From RGIG3528 sp045616485 (GTDB lineage Bacteria > Bacillota > Clostridia > Lachnospirales > Lachnospiraceae), in contig JAZLGU010000031.1 in the NCBI GenBank assembly GCA_045616485.1, forward strand, positions 7,849 to 71,848: a stretch of 64,000 nt of DNA, given 5' to 3'. A program made the translations under genes and the position numbers. This document shows, piece after piece, positions 26,335 to 35,189 of the stretch (positions within the stretch are counted from its first letter, which is position 1; every line of letters starts with the position of its first letter). The notes below the pieces were generated by a model. The model saw only the letters and a list, made by a program, of their open reading frames with translations. It ran no database searches and was not told the origin of the DNA.

Positions 26335-27524
26335 TACTTTCTACCTCCCTGGATCTTCTTAATTTCCATACTTTCCACGAAGGCCTGTACACGGGTACGG
26401 ATCTGGCCGGAATTACCTACTGCATAAGGTCTGTCAATAGTGAGTACCGGATAATGATACTCGTCACGAAGTACTGCCGAGCCCACCATACGCTCATATG
26501 CCCATGGATCACAGAACTTCATCTGCTCGTAGATAATACCGTCAGCCTTGTACTCAGCAGCAATCTCATTCACATATTCACGGCGTCTGTCCATCTTCTT
26601 TGTATCCATATGACGTGGACACATGGTGGCCATCATGTAATGACGGCAAATCTGGGTGAGGACGTCTTCTGTATCGTTAAGCTCGATGATCTCACGGCCC
26701 GGCAAGGACCCATAACAGAAGCGATCAGCACAGACGTATGCTCCCGAATCTTCGATAAGCTTAATCATGTCTACGTCATCAATCTCAGAGCCAACTACCG
26801 CTACACGGGCACGGTATTGGAACTTGGCATCCGGCTCACGATTTTTCAGCTCTTCCAGCGTCTCTTTCAGCTTGTCGATAATCTTATCCTGTGGCGCCAC
26901 ATAGCTGGCCATACACAGGATATGAAATTCGTAGCCTGTAATACGAGGGTTGTCCTCTTTTCTGAAATCTCCTATAGCTGTCATGATGCGACAAAGCTCA
27001 TTGTGACGCTCTACAGCTTTTCTAAGTGCAGCATCACTTGTATCCAGGCCAAACACCTCGCGCAGCGGCTCCAGAATCTTGGTGCGGCACTGCCCCACAT
27101 AAAGATTCAGCCCGTTATCATCTGCCTTCATAGGCACTTCCAGATACTTATAAAAAAACCTGTCTTTCTCTACAGTGTGTAGGAGCTCCATATTTTCTAC
27201 ACAACGATTCAGCATAGAGCAGCCATCAGGTGTAATAATACAGTCTGCGAACCTGTAGCCTCCCTCTATGGCGCGCTCCAGCAGTGCTCTGGTATACTCA
27301 CACAAAAAGCTGGTCATATAATAGGTGCCCATGTCAATAGAGCCGGTACGAGGTGCACGAAGTCTCACCCCGAAGCAGCCATCCAGCTTGAGTAAAACTT
27401 CAGGAATCTGATAGCAGGTGGAAGCTACGCAGATCTGCCCCTCTGCCTGAGCTTCTCGCACCAATTCATTATCAGCGTCTTCCAGAAGTCGCTCGAAGTA
27501 ATAAAGATGCTTTAAGTCTTTCAT
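26334..27524 (-). CDS. 2-hydroxyacyl-CoA dehydratase-family iron-sulfur protein, short subunit (HgdB-like)
   Basis: A 396-residue HGD-D family protein. Cysteines that could bind a cluster lie at 75, 95, 102 and 108 ('DCIITPDGCSMLNRCVEN') and in 'ADRFCYGSLPG', 'CRHYMMATMCPRH' and 'MKFCDPWAYE' further on. Length and cysteine pattern fit HgdB/FldC or double-cubane-cluster proteins. It probably forms a complex with the 516-residue subunit whose start overlaps its stop. GGGAGAG lies ten bases before the ATG. The substrate cannot be told from sequence. Confidence 0.85.
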   Translation of the reverse strand: MKDLKHLYYFERLLEDADNELVREAQAEGQICVASTCYQIPEVLLKLDGCFGVRLRAPRTGSIDMGTYYMTSFLCEYTRALLERAIEGGYRFADCIITPDGCSMLNRCVENMELLHTVEKDRFFYKYLEVPMKADDNGLNLYVGQCRTKILEPLREVFGLDTSDAALRKAVERHNELCRIMTAIGDFRKEDNPRITGYEFHILCMASYVAPQDKIIDKLKETLEELKNREPDAKFQYRARVAVVGSEIDDVDMIKLIEDSGAYVCADRFCYGSLPGREIIELNDTEDVLTQICRHYMMATMCPRHMDTKKMDRRREYVNEIAAEYKADGIIYEQMKFCDPWAYERMVGSAVLRDEYHYPVLTIDRPYAVGNSGQIRTRVQAFVESMEIKKIQGGRK

Positions 27525-27556
27525 TTGATTATAACTCTCCCTAATATTTTTATAAC

Positions 27557-28321
27557 TTAGATAACACCAAGCTTTGTAAGAGCTGATCTCGCCCCCACTA
27601 CGATAGGTGCATCATCATTCAGATAAAATACTGACTCTCCCTTAAGGTCAAACTGTGTCAGATCCTTATCCGCAGGAATGCAGGAAAGTACAGGAATATC
27701 AGCGATATCCATATACTGAAGCACAGATTCGTCCGGAATACGATTGAAGATAACTCCCACCTCTTCAGCCATCACCAGCTCATCTGCCACCTTTTTTATA
27801 GTCTTGACCACATCACAGCCCTTTTTGCTGGAATCTGTCACCATGACCAGATGTGTAACCTTCTCCATAACGCGACGGTTGATCTGCTCGATACCAGCCT
27901 CACCGTCGATAACGATATAGTCAAAATTGTCAGCCAGTGTAGCAATAACAGCCTTCAGATACTGATTAATCTTGCAGTAGCAGCCGGCACCCTCAGGCCT
28001 GCCTACAGCGATAAAAGAGAAGCCATCCATCTCTACCAGTGCATCGAAAATGCGGTATCTGGCCTCGGCCAAAAGCTCCATAGCGCTTCTGGTATCGCCC
28101 TCCTCACAGCTGGCTACTACTTCACGTCTGATATCGTCGATAGTCAGCGTCACATTTACTCCCAGAGCTGTAGAAAGACCAACAGCCGGGTCAGCATCGA
28201 TGGCAAGGATTTTTTTACCGGGATGTGCAGCTACTATGCATTTGACCATAGCTGATGAAAGAGAAGTCTTTCCAACACCGCCTTTTCCGGATAATGCGAT
28301 GATTTTTGTCTTATTGTCCAT
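27557..28321 (-). CDS. CooC/AcsF-type nickel-protein maturation ATPase
   Basis: 254 residues from ATG 28321, preceded by a run of six G four bases away; an upstream ATG at 28333 has no ribosome binding site. The deviant Walker A 'SGKGGVGKTS' and 'IDADPAVGLSTALG' place it in the MinD/SIMIBI class. 'GRPEGAGCYCKINQYLK' has the Cys114-x-Cys116 pair that distinguishes CooC and AcsF, which bind metal at a dimer interface and mature CO dehydrogenase or acetyl-CoA synthase. No CODH gene is in the window; the only obvious client is the ACS-like protein at the end of this operon. First gene of the operon, behind a strong promoter. Confidence 0.88.
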   Translation of the reverse strand: MDNKTKIIALSGKGGVGKTSLSSAMVKCIVAAHPGKKILAIDADPAVGLSTALGVNVTLTIDDIRREVVASCEEGDTRSAMELLAEARYRIFDALVEMDGFSFIAVGRPEGAGCYCKINQYLKAVIATLADNFDYIVIDGEAGIEQINRRVMEKVTHLVMVTDSSKKGCDVVKTIKKVADELVMAEEVGVIFNRIPDESVLQYMDIADIPVLSCIPADKDLTQFDLKGESVFYLNDDAPIVVGARSALTKLGVI

Positions 28322-28364
28322 ACGTCCCCCCATTTTTATAAAAAATAAAAAAAAGTTTTAAAAA

Positions 28365-28393
28365 ATTATAACATACTGACATGAAAATAACAA
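28365..28393 (-). promoter_or_regulatory. Strong SigA-type promoter of the CooC/activase/ACS-like operon
   Basis: TTGTTA (28393-28388), a 17-base spacer and perfect TATAAT (28370-28365) on the minus strand, 44 bases before the CooC-like start. Confidence 0.8.
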
Positions 28394-28432
28394 TGTGAAC
28401 TATTCTAAAAAGATGTGTGGCAGGCTTCTTTT

Positions 28433-28461
28433 TTACCTCTCACCCTCCATTTCTTACCTCT
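28433..28461 (+). promoter_or_regulatory. Candidate LytTR-binding direct repeats
   Basis: TTACCTCTC (28433-28441) and TTACCTCTT (28454-28462) start exactly 21 bases apart, two helical turns, which is the geometry of LytTR-domain binding sites. They end about 12 bases before the -35 element of the LytTR gene. Confidence 0.5.
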
Positions 28462-28473
28462 TAGCTCATAGCA

Positions 28474-28501
28474 CTTTACAATTTCTTTCTTTTACTATAA
28501 A
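28474..28501 (+). promoter_or_regulatory. Promoter of the LytTR-LiaF-like pair
   Basis: CTTTAC/TTTACA at 28474-28480 and TATAAA at 28496-28501 with a 15-16-base spacer. The short spacer suits a promoter that needs an activator. Confidence 0.5.
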
Positions 28502-28546
28502 CTCCAACTTGTAAGTAAGCGAAACATATAAACATTCAGAGGGACT

Positions 28547-28999
28547 ATGAAAATCAAGCTTGAAATCAACGACAATCTGGCTGAAGATGAAATCGTTATT
28601 CACTGCAGGGAATTAAACGAGGAAATCTTAAAATTACAGCAGCAGATTAGTCACCTGGCTTCCCAGCGGAGCCAGCTGGAGGCCACTAAAAAAGACGTAT
28701 CATATTACCTGGCAACGGAGGACATTCTGTTTTTTGAGACTGCTGAAAATTACACCAGCGTCCATACCACAACAGACATTTATAAAACCTCCTACAAGCT
28801 GTATGAGCTGGAAGAAATGCTTCCCATGTCTTTCATGCGAGTCTCCAAATCCACTATTTTGAATATAGGCCAGATCCTGGGTATCAGGAAAAATCTTACA
28901 GGTCCCAGCCAGATAGAATTTCGGGGTACGGATAAAAAAGCCTATGTTTCACGTAACTATTTAAAACTTTTAACAGAAAAATTATCACAAAAGAGGTAA
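28547..28999 (+). CDS. LytTR-family DNA-binding transcriptional regulator
   Basis: A 150-residue protein without a receiver domain. An N-terminal charged coiled coil (residues 10-50) is followed by a LytTR domain with 'YYLATEDILFFETAENYTSVHT', cut here as residues 53-74, 'LYELEEMLPMSFMRVSKSTI' and 'AYVSRNYLKLL'. Stand-alone LytTR regulators of this size usually sit beside a membrane protein gene that modulates them. Here the next gene, seven bases downstream, is a LiaF-like membrane protein. The gene start has GAGGG five bases upstream. Autoregulation is suggested by the repeats upstream. Confidence 0.9.
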   Translation: MKIKLEINDNLAEDEIVIHCRELNEEILKLQQQISHLASQRSQLEATKKDVSYYLATEDILFFETAENYTSVHTTTDIYKTSYKLYELEEMLPMSFMRVSKSTILNIGQILGIRKNLTGPSQIEFRGTDKKAYVSRNYLKLLTEKLSQKR

Positions 29000-29005
29000 G
29001 AGAAA

Positions 29006-29767
29006 ATGAAAAATTCAAAAAACATTTTTTGGGGAGTAGCACTCATTCTTATTGCAGCCCTCATTGTACTGTCCAACGTAACATCACTTCCTGTTTTTAA
29101 CACTTTTAGCTTATGGGATATCATACTTTTAGTAGTCTTGTCAGCTTTCTTTGTCAAAGGCCTTATAGACAAATCCTTCTTCGCTTCATTCGCCTCAATC
29201 GGCCTTATTTATTACATAGTAGTAAATAATTTGGATAAAGATGAATCCTTTACCCTTCCCGAGTTTCTTCCGGTTTTAAACCTCTGGACAGTTATCCTTA
29301 TCATAGTGCTTCTATCCATTGGTTTCTCCATGATCTTCAAAAAAAAGCATCATGTCAAGGTTACCATCAATGAAAAAAACGGCAATTCCGTAGTAGTTGA
29401 TAAAGATGGCGAATTTAAGCAGAGCATAAATGATGGTGTTGTTAACATCGATAACAATATGGGTAGTACCACCAAATATGTGGATTGTCCTGATTTTCGT
29501 GAATTAAATGCCGACAACAACTTTGGCGCTATTAATGTATATCTTAGCAACGTAACACTGGCTTCTGCTCAGTGCAACATAAATCTGGACAACAATTTTG
29601 GTAACATCAATCTCTACGTTCCTAAGGAGTGGTCGGTAGTACTGAATCCGGAGTCAACCTTCGGCAAAGTAGATTTCCGTAAGTCATCAGAAGCTCCTGC
29701 AGGTGCTCCTATTGCCTATATAAAAGCAGAGTCAACCTTTGGAAACATTGGCATCTTCCAGATCTGA
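29006..29767 (+). CDS. LiaF-like membrane protein
   Basis: 253 residues with four predicted TM helices in the first 115 residues, then a soluble domain of repeated short beta-strand motifs: 'DNNMGSTTKYVDC', 'DNNFGAINVYLSNV', 'DNNFGNINLYVP', 'ESTFGKVDF' and 'ESTFGNIGIFQI'. This is the C-terminal LiaF/YvqF (cell-wall-active antibiotic response) pattern. In Bacillus LiaF restrains the LiaS kinase; here the partner is a LytTR regulator in the same operon, so a LytTR/anti-LytTR membrane switch sensing envelope state is the likely role. Well supported as family, inferred as mechanism. Confidence 0.85.
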   Translation: MKNSKNIFWGVALILIAALIVLSNVTSLPVFNTFSLWDIILLVVLSAFFVKGLIDKSFFASFASIGLIYYIVVNNLDKDESFTLPEFLPVLNLWTVILIIVLLSIGFSMIFKKKHHVKVTINEKNGNSVVVDKDGEFKQSINDGVVNIDNNMGSTTKYVDCPDFRELNADNNFGAINVYLSNVTLASAQCNINLDNNFGNINLYVPKEWSVVLNPESTFGKVDFRKSSEAPAGAPIAYIKAESTFGNIGIFQI

Positions 29768-30111
29768 TAAAATACAAAGTAAGTGGTGAAAAATCTCCTT
29801 TTATTTGCGAATTGACAAAATTAACGCCTCAATGAGCAAAATTGATGCTTGCATCATCATAATAAGGCTATTATCATAGTATATAGAGAACGAATTCGTA
29901 ACTCAATCTTAATACTATCACAAAAAAAGAGGCGTATTATTATGAACCGCCATCATAAAGCAGTTACGTTATTTGAATTATATGAAGGAGAGATAAAATA
30001 ATTTTGTCATTTCGCATACAAATTTACAAGAAATCTCGTAGTAATCGCTCTACATTCACACAAAAAGGGACTGTGAATCTTTTCCACAATCCCTTTTTTA
30101 CACTCATATAT
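29768..30111 (+). other. 344-base gene-poor spacer with one 19-codon ORF
   Basis: Only a 19-codon ORF at 29942-30001 is visible, starting 'MNRHHKAVTLF', with a weak AGAGG upstream. The blocks AACGCCTC (about 29831) and GAGGCGT (about 29930) could pair over seven bases about 100 bases apart. A TTGACA at about 29814 has no matching -10 at 17 bases. The spacer ends in the terminator at 30062-30099. Confidence 0.35.
30062..30099. terminator. Bidirectional intrinsic terminator
   Basis: AAAAAGGGActGTG pairs with CACAaTCCCTTTTT (30085-30098) with one mismatch and A/T runs on both sides, placing it between the plus-strand LiaF-like gene and the minus-strand HD-GYP gene. Confidence 0.85.
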
Positions 30112-31410
30112 CTATTTGTTATAGTAATCTTTTAGTCTTGGATATGCCCTATCAAAACAGTCCCAGAGCTTCGGATCAAAGTGTGATCCCATAGACTCTT
30201 TGATGATTTTGTATGCTTCTTCACTGGAAACAGAATCCTTGTAACACCTTTCACTGACCAAAGCATCATATACATCAGCCAGTGCCATTATCCTGGCCTC
30301 CAAGGGTATGTCCTCTCCGGAAAGGCCGGCAGGATATCCGCTGCCATCCCAATGCTCATGATGGTACAGAGCCAGATTTTTAGCTATACCTACCAGCTCC
30401 TGATCAGCAATGCTGCCCATTACTCCCTCAATAATATCCTTACTCTTTTCAGGATGAATCTTTATTTTTTCAAATTCTTCCGGGGTAAGCTTTGAGGGCT
30501 TGGTAAGAATGGCATCCTCTACGGCAATTTTTCCTACGTCATGCATAGGTGCACTTTTTATAATATACTGACAATACTTGTGATCCAGCACGTCAGCAAA
30601 TGTACCTTGTTTTTGCAGCTCATCTATGAATATTCTCACCACATCACTGGTACGCTTTACGTGACCGCCGGTATTCATGTCTCGATTTTCAATAACATCC
30701 GCCAATCCCAGAATAGTCTTATCCTGTGCCTTGTTCAGGTGCTTTATCTGATAGTTGTAATTCTTCTGCTTCTGCTTTACTGAATTAAAAATTACTATCA
30801 TATAAAAGACTATCATACCCACCATGGGCATGGATACGAATGTCATAATGCTTCGATGTTTTGAACCTTCTGTATCTATAACAGTTTTTAGCAATTCTCT
30901 CACATACTCATTATCTTTAAGTACATTAAAGGGCGCTGTATCTGTTACCTGTACTAAAAAGATGAAATAACTAATATCCCAGGTACCGACAACATAGCCA
31001 AAAATGGGTGATACCAGGCAATTTATAAGAGATCCTATACCTGCAAATAAAACGAGCTTCTTCGAATGATACCCCATGGCCAATACCAGCGGTAATACAG
31101 TTATCAAAATGATACTGAAATTAAACAATATCAGGCAAACCATGGAAATTACAATGATTTGCGCCATAATAATGTATTTCACACATTTTTTTGAAGATAT
31201 TTTTCGTACTCTTGCCAGCACCTGAATAACCGCTATCATAAACACAGAGGCCATGACAGCTATATTCATAATGACTTTATTTATATTGTATACTCCGAGC
31301 ATGTTAAGGAACATGGAACTAACCAGAATAGCTCCAATAACAAGCATCATATTGGCTGTGTATCGATTGGATGATATTTCATCCTCGAAGGTTACTCTTT
31401 TGTCCGGCAT
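30112..31410 (-). CDS. Membrane-bound HD-GYP domain phosphodiesterase
   Basis: 432 residues: six hydrophobic helices within residues 18-215, a short coiled linker ('NYQIKHLNKAQDKTILGLA'), then an HD-GYP domain. Visible residues are the HD pair in 'SAPMHDVGKIAVEDAIL', 'LTPEEFEKIKIHPEKS', and the GYP-type motif 'HHEHWDGSGYPAGLSGEDIP'. HD-GYP enzymes break c-di-GMP to pGpG or GMP; this one has all catalytic positions. The membrane input region has no recognised sensor family. It follows the AMP-binding enzyme gene by 20 bases. A c-di-GMP enzyme fits with the motility signal at 52002. Confidence 0.92.
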   Translation of the reverse strand: MPDKRVTFEDEISSNRYTANMMLVIGAILVSSMFLNMLGVYNINKVIMNIAVMASVFMIAVIQVLARVRKISSKKCVKYIIMAQIIVISMVCLILFNFSIILITVLPLVLAMGYHSKKLVLFAGIGSLINCLVSPIFGYVVGTWDISYFIFLVQVTDTAPFNVLKDNEYVRELLKTVIDTEGSKHRSIMTFVSMPMVGMIVFYMIVIFNSVKQKQKNYNYQIKHLNKAQDKTILGLADVIENRDMNTGGHVKRTSDVVRIFIDELQKQGTFADVLDHKYCQYIIKSAPMHDVGKIAVEDAILTKPSKLTPEEFEKIKIHPEKSKDIIEGVMGSIADQELVGIAKNLALYHHEHWDGSGYPAGLSGEDIPLEARIMALADVYDALVSERCYKDSVSSEEAYKIIKESMGSHFDPKLWDCFDRAYPRLKDYYNK

Positions 31411-31430
31411 AATTTCTCACTTTTCAAAAG

Positions 31431-33296
31431 TTAATTGTTACTTGTATAATCATAACCTTTTCTTTTTACAATATCAACGCATCCGTTTTCTTTGTAGGCC
31501 TTTTTATACAATAATTCCGGTCCTGCCGGGCTAAAGTAAAAGCTTCTGTCATTTTTCAAATGAAAATAATCTCTTTTCCCGGTCACCTCTCCGGTGGTAA
31601 ACTCATCATATATTTTTATTCCGTCTAATTTGTACTTGGCACAGAGATACCTGATAGCCTCTTCCTCTCTGCCCTCGTACTCCTTTTTAAGCACTACCTG
31701 CCCTACGATATCATATCCTTCTGTAGTCTTAAATGCTGTAATTTCCCATTCGACTACCGGATCGTTCTCTTCAATAGCATACTCGATATCAAACAGATAG
31801 TGGATCACACCATCATCATCTACATAAGAATCTGATGACCTGCCCAGCATACTATATGACCCGTCCTCATTCTGTACGGTAATATCACCCAGATTGGCCC
31901 ATCTGTAACCATCTTTGTAGTAATAAAAACTTTCATCTATTTTTCCATCTACAAGATATCCCTTGGCGGCAGCAACGCTACTGATATTCAATTGTCCACG
32001 CTGCCCTTTGGCCACCTCTTCACCGGTATTGGCATCCAAAAGCTTTACCAGAACTCCCGGAATAGGATATCCTGTTTCATTAGTCTTTGTTTCGGGATTC
32101 AGCTCATAGCTGGTAAGCGCACTGGAGCCTACTTCGCTGGAGCCACCGCCTATAGCTACTTTTTCAGGAGATCCCGCCCTCTTCAGCCAGTCATTAATCA
32201 TCTTGGCATTACATTTGGATATAGGCTCTCCACCTGAACAAGGTCTGGCCAACTCCGCCAAATCTCCCGGCTTAAGATTGTTCTGCGCTACCGCTTCAAG
32301 GTAAAAGCTGGCTGCTGCTAAGGTATGATTAATCTTAAAATCTCTTAAGTCTCTGGCAAAGGTCTTTTTATCATATATAGGCTGAAGCACCATGGTCTTT
32401 CCCTTAGCCAGCTGCAAATACGCAGCAAAATACAGGCCTGTAGTATGTCCAGGCGGTATTACCACCAGACTTCTGTCTCCCACATAATCTCTAAGATTTA
32501 GGCCTTTATGCATCTCTATGATTGCATTGGCAGACTGTTCTGTATATACAACGCACTTTGGATTACCTGTAGTACCACTTGTATAAGAATACATACTAAC
32601 TCTGTCAATATCAAATGCAGGATACTTTATTTCTTTTGAGCTGGAACGTCCCAGCTCAATTAAGTACTGTAATGTACAAATTCTGACGTCTTTTAAATTT
32701 CTTATAACGTTATTTCTTCTATCCAGCTCCTGCGGATCCAACAGTATATCTCTGACCTTCTTTGGCATCAGCGCAGGATCATTTAAAATATCCTTTTTTC
32801 CTTCGGGTAAATAATCACCATAGGAAACCAGAATAATATTTTTCAATTTTGCACCTTCCAGATAATCTGCTATTAATGGCAGAAATACATCCAGAATGAT
32901 GATAGTATCAGAATCCTTTTCCAGAGTATACGTAGGCATATCATTTTTCAGGAAAAGAATACTGGGATTATTACTGATGGCGCCCATTTCACTTAACGCA
33001 AAAAGTGAAATATAGTATTCAATCATTACAGGCAGACTTATGGTAATCACGCTCTTTTCTTTTATTCCAAGAGCTCTGAATGCCCTAATGTATTCTTCTA
33101 CCACTTTCGGCAGCTGTCCATAAGTAATAGTAGTGCCAAAATACTCAAAAGCAGGAATGTCAAGATTATGCTGGTTCCATGACATAATATTTTGGAAAAT
33201 TGTCATGTTGTACAGATCAATACCATTCTCTGTCTTTACTACTTTAGCATCCTGTGGTAATTCTCTCACCATCTCGTGTGTAGGTATTTTTTGCAT
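31431..33296 (-). CDS. AMP-binding acyl-CoA synthetase-like enzyme (ANL superfamily)
   Basis: About 621 residues from ATG 33296 (GGGGG twelve bases upstream); starts at 33317 or 33344 are possible. Core motifs are 'MYSYTSGTTGNPKCVVYT' (P-loop), 'GGGSSEVGSSAL' and 'YRWANLGDITVQNEDGSY' (adenosine Asp), 'MLGRSSDSY' (hinge) and a C-terminal 'TTGEVTGKRDYF' with the likely catalytic Lys. It should activate a carboxylate as the adenylate and pass it to CoA or another thiol; the substrate is unknown. No acyl carrier protein or condensation gene is adjacent. HD-GYP follows after 20 bases. Confidence 0.82.
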   Translation of the reverse strand: MQKIPTHEMVRELPQDAKVVKTENGIDLYNMTIFQNIMSWNQHNLDIPAFEYFGTTITYGQLPKVVEEYIRAFRALGIKEKSVITISLPVMIEYYISLFALSEMGAISNNPSILFLKNDMPTYTLEKDSDTIIILDVFLPLIADYLEGAKLKNIILVSYGDYLPEGKKDILNDPALMPKKVRDILLDPQELDRRNNVIRNLKDVRICTLQYLIELGRSSSKEIKYPAFDIDRVSMYSYTSGTTGNPKCVVYTEQSANAIIEMHKGLNLRDYVGDRSLVVIPPGHTTGLYFAAYLQLAKGKTMVLQPIYDKKTFARDLRDFKINHTLAAASFYLEAVAQNNLKPGDLAELARPCSGGEPISKCNAKMINDWLKRAGSPEKVAIGGGSSEVGSSALTSYELNPETKTNETGYPIPGVLVKLLDANTGEEVAKGQRGQLNISSVAAAKGYLVDGKIDESFYYYKDGYRWANLGDITVQNEDGSYSMLGRSSDSYVDDDGVIHYLFDIEYAIEENDPVVEWEITAFKTTEGYDIVGQVVLKKEYEGREEEAIRYLCAKYKLDGIKIYDEFTTGEVTGKRDYFHLKNDRSFYFSPAGPELLYKKAYKENGCVDIVKRKGYDYTSNN

Positions 33297-33383
33297 TATT
33301 TTTATTGTCCCCCTCATCACCTCCGGCCACGCTAACCCTTCCATGACCGGAGATGTATTTTTTGTAAATAATTTTAATATGTC

Positions 33384-34877
33384 TTATTTAAATGGATTCT
33401 CTGTCTTATAGAGCATGCCTGCAGGCTGATTGAAACCAATCTCATCTACTGATACGCCAATCATCTTCATTACTTCAAAAATTGCCTTGCCATAGTGTCC
33501 GAAAGCTACTGCACCGTGATGAGGATAATTCTTCTCGATAAGTACATGGCGATAGAATCTGCCCATTTCTTTAATAGCGAATACACCAATACCACCAAAG
33601 GACTGTGTAGCTACAGGAAGCACCTCACCCTCTGCAATATACGCACGAAGAATATTATCAGCTGTAGACTGAAGTCTGTAGAAAGTAATATCGCCAGGAG
33701 CAATATCGCCTTCAAGAGTACCATTAGTAACCTCTATAGGAAGATTTCTGGCCATAATCTTCTGATACTTCATTTCACATGCAGCCAGCTTCTTAGAGCA
33801 TGTATTACCGCAGTGGAAGCCCATGAATGTATCAGTATGCTTATAATCAAACTTACCTTCAATAGACTGCTTGTACATATCCTTTGGAACGGAATTATTA
33901 ATGTCAAGAAGTGTAACGATATCATCAGATACTGCAGTGCCGATAAACTCGGAGAGGCATCCGTAAATATCTACCTCACAGGATACCGGAATACCCATAC
34001 CTGTCAAACGGCTGTTTACATAACATGGTACAAATCCGAACTGTGTCTGGAATGCAGGCCAGCACTTACCGGCTACAGCCACATACTTTCTGTAGCCCTT
34101 GTGTGCTTCGATCCAGTCAAGCAGTGTCAGCTCATACTGAGCCAGCTTTTCCAGTACTTCAGGCTTCTTGTTACCTGCGCCCAGCTCAGCTTCCATTTCT
34201 GCCACCTTGGCAGCTATACGGCTGTCACCTGCATGCTTGTTAAAGCTCTCAAAAAGATCCAGCTCAGAATTTTCTTCAATCTCTACACCAAGATTGTAAA
34301 GCTGCTGTATAGGAGCATTACAAGCCAGGAAATTAAGCGGTCTTGGACCAAAAGATATAATCTTAAGATCTGCAAGAGCGATGACGGCACGGGCAATAGG
34401 CACGAATTCATTAATCATCTTCGCACAGTCTTCAGCATCACCTACCGGATACTCAGGAATATATGTCTTTTTTACGGAGCGAAGCTTCAGATTGTAGCTG
34501 GCATTGAGCATACCGCAATATGCATCGCCTCTGCCATCCTGAAGATCGCCCTGAGACTCTTCTGCTGCAGCTATAAACATCTTAGGACCATCAAAGTGCT
34601 TAGCCAAAAGTGTCTCTGAAATTTCCGGGCCAAAATTGCCCAGATATACACAAAGAGCATTACATCCGGCTGCCTTAACGTCCTCTAATGCCTGTACCAT
34701 ATGGATCTCGCTCTCAACGATACAAACAGGACACTCATAGATGTCTGTCTCATCATAGCTTTTCTTATATGCCTCCACCAGTGCTTTACGTCTGTTGACG
34801 GAAAGGCTTTCAGGGAAGCAGTCGCGTGATACTGCTACGATACCAATTTTTACCTTTGGAATGTTGCTCATTCTCAT
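33384..34877 (-). CDS. L-fucose/L-arabinose isomerase-family protein
   Basis: A 497-residue protein with the FucI/AraA fold: N-terminal 'IGIVAVSRDCFP', 'ALCVYLGNFGPE', 'DLKIISFGPRPLNFLAC', and the late metal-site region 'GFHCGNTCSKKLAACEMKYQ' followed by 'YPHHGAVAFGHYG'. It should interconvert an aldose and a ketose with a divalent metal, but classical FucI is near 590 residues and AraA near 500 with different motifs, so the sugar is uncertain; the true AraA is at 58862. The start has AGGAG nine bases upstream. No sugar kinase or aldolase is next to it. Confidence 0.82.
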   Translation of the reverse strand: MRMSNIPKVKIGIVAVSRDCFPESLSVNRRKALVEAYKKSYDETDIYECPVCIVESEIHMVQALEDVKAAGCNALCVYLGNFGPEISETLLAKHFDGPKMFIAAAEESQGDLQDGRGDAYCGMLNASYNLKLRSVKKTYIPEYPVGDAEDCAKMINEFVPIARAVIALADLKIISFGPRPLNFLACNAPIQQLYNLGVEIEENSELDLFESFNKHAGDSRIAAKVAEMEAELGAGNKKPEVLEKLAQYELTLLDWIEAHKGYRKYVAVAGKCWPAFQTQFGFVPCYVNSRLTGMGIPVSCEVDIYGCLSEFIGTAVSDDIVTLLDINNSVPKDMYKQSIEGKFDYKHTDTFMGFHCGNTCSKKLAACEMKYQKIMARNLPIEVTNGTLEGDIAPGDITFYRLQSTADNILRAYIAEGEVLPVATQSFGGIGVFAIKEMGRFYRHVLIEKNYPHHGAVAFGHYGKAIFEVMKMIGVSVDEIGFNQPAGMLYKTENPFK

Positions 34878-34907
34878 TTTGTTCTTCTCCTCTCATGGGG
34901 TTACCCC

Positions 34908-35189
34908 TTAAAAATATTTTGTCCCTTTTGGACAATGCCCCTGCTTTACTGCAGCACGCAAATCGCAGTAGCAGCCGCATTTGTTACATGTACCGTGGAA
35001 CTGACTGTCACAGGAACGGCAAATGGAAAGACGCCTTTCATATTCTTCATCACTTACTCTGTCCTCCGGTCTTATACGGGCCAGATATTCTGTGACTGAG
35101 CGAATGACTGCCTCTTCATTTCCTTCTAAAATAAGGCACTTCTTGCATACTCTCAGCTTTCCTGTGTCTGTTTTTTCTTCCTGATTCAC
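34908..35189 (-). CDS. DUF6171-family small cysteine-rich protein
   Basis: 93 residues with 'CKKCL' near the start and a C-terminal zinc-ribbon-like region: 'CRSCDSQFHGTCNKCGCYC' and 'GHCPKGTKYF'. The cysteine spacing suggests a zinc site. Its ATG overlaps the stop of the DUF951 gene by four bases. Function is unknown. The family is widespread in Lachnospiraceae. Confidence 0.8.
   Translation of the reverse strand: MNQEEKTDTGKLRVCKKCLILEGNEEAVIRSVTEYLARIRPEDRVSDEEYERRLSICRSCDSQFHGTCNKCGCYCDLRAAVKQGHCPKGTKYF

Noticed and set aside
33495..34619. 374-codon open frame antisense to the isomerase-like gene
   Set aside because: Shadow of the real gene; low-complexity composition and no family match.
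33384..34877. Calling the isomerase-like gene fucI or araA
   Set aside because: Length and motifs fit neither exactly, and araA is already present at 58862.
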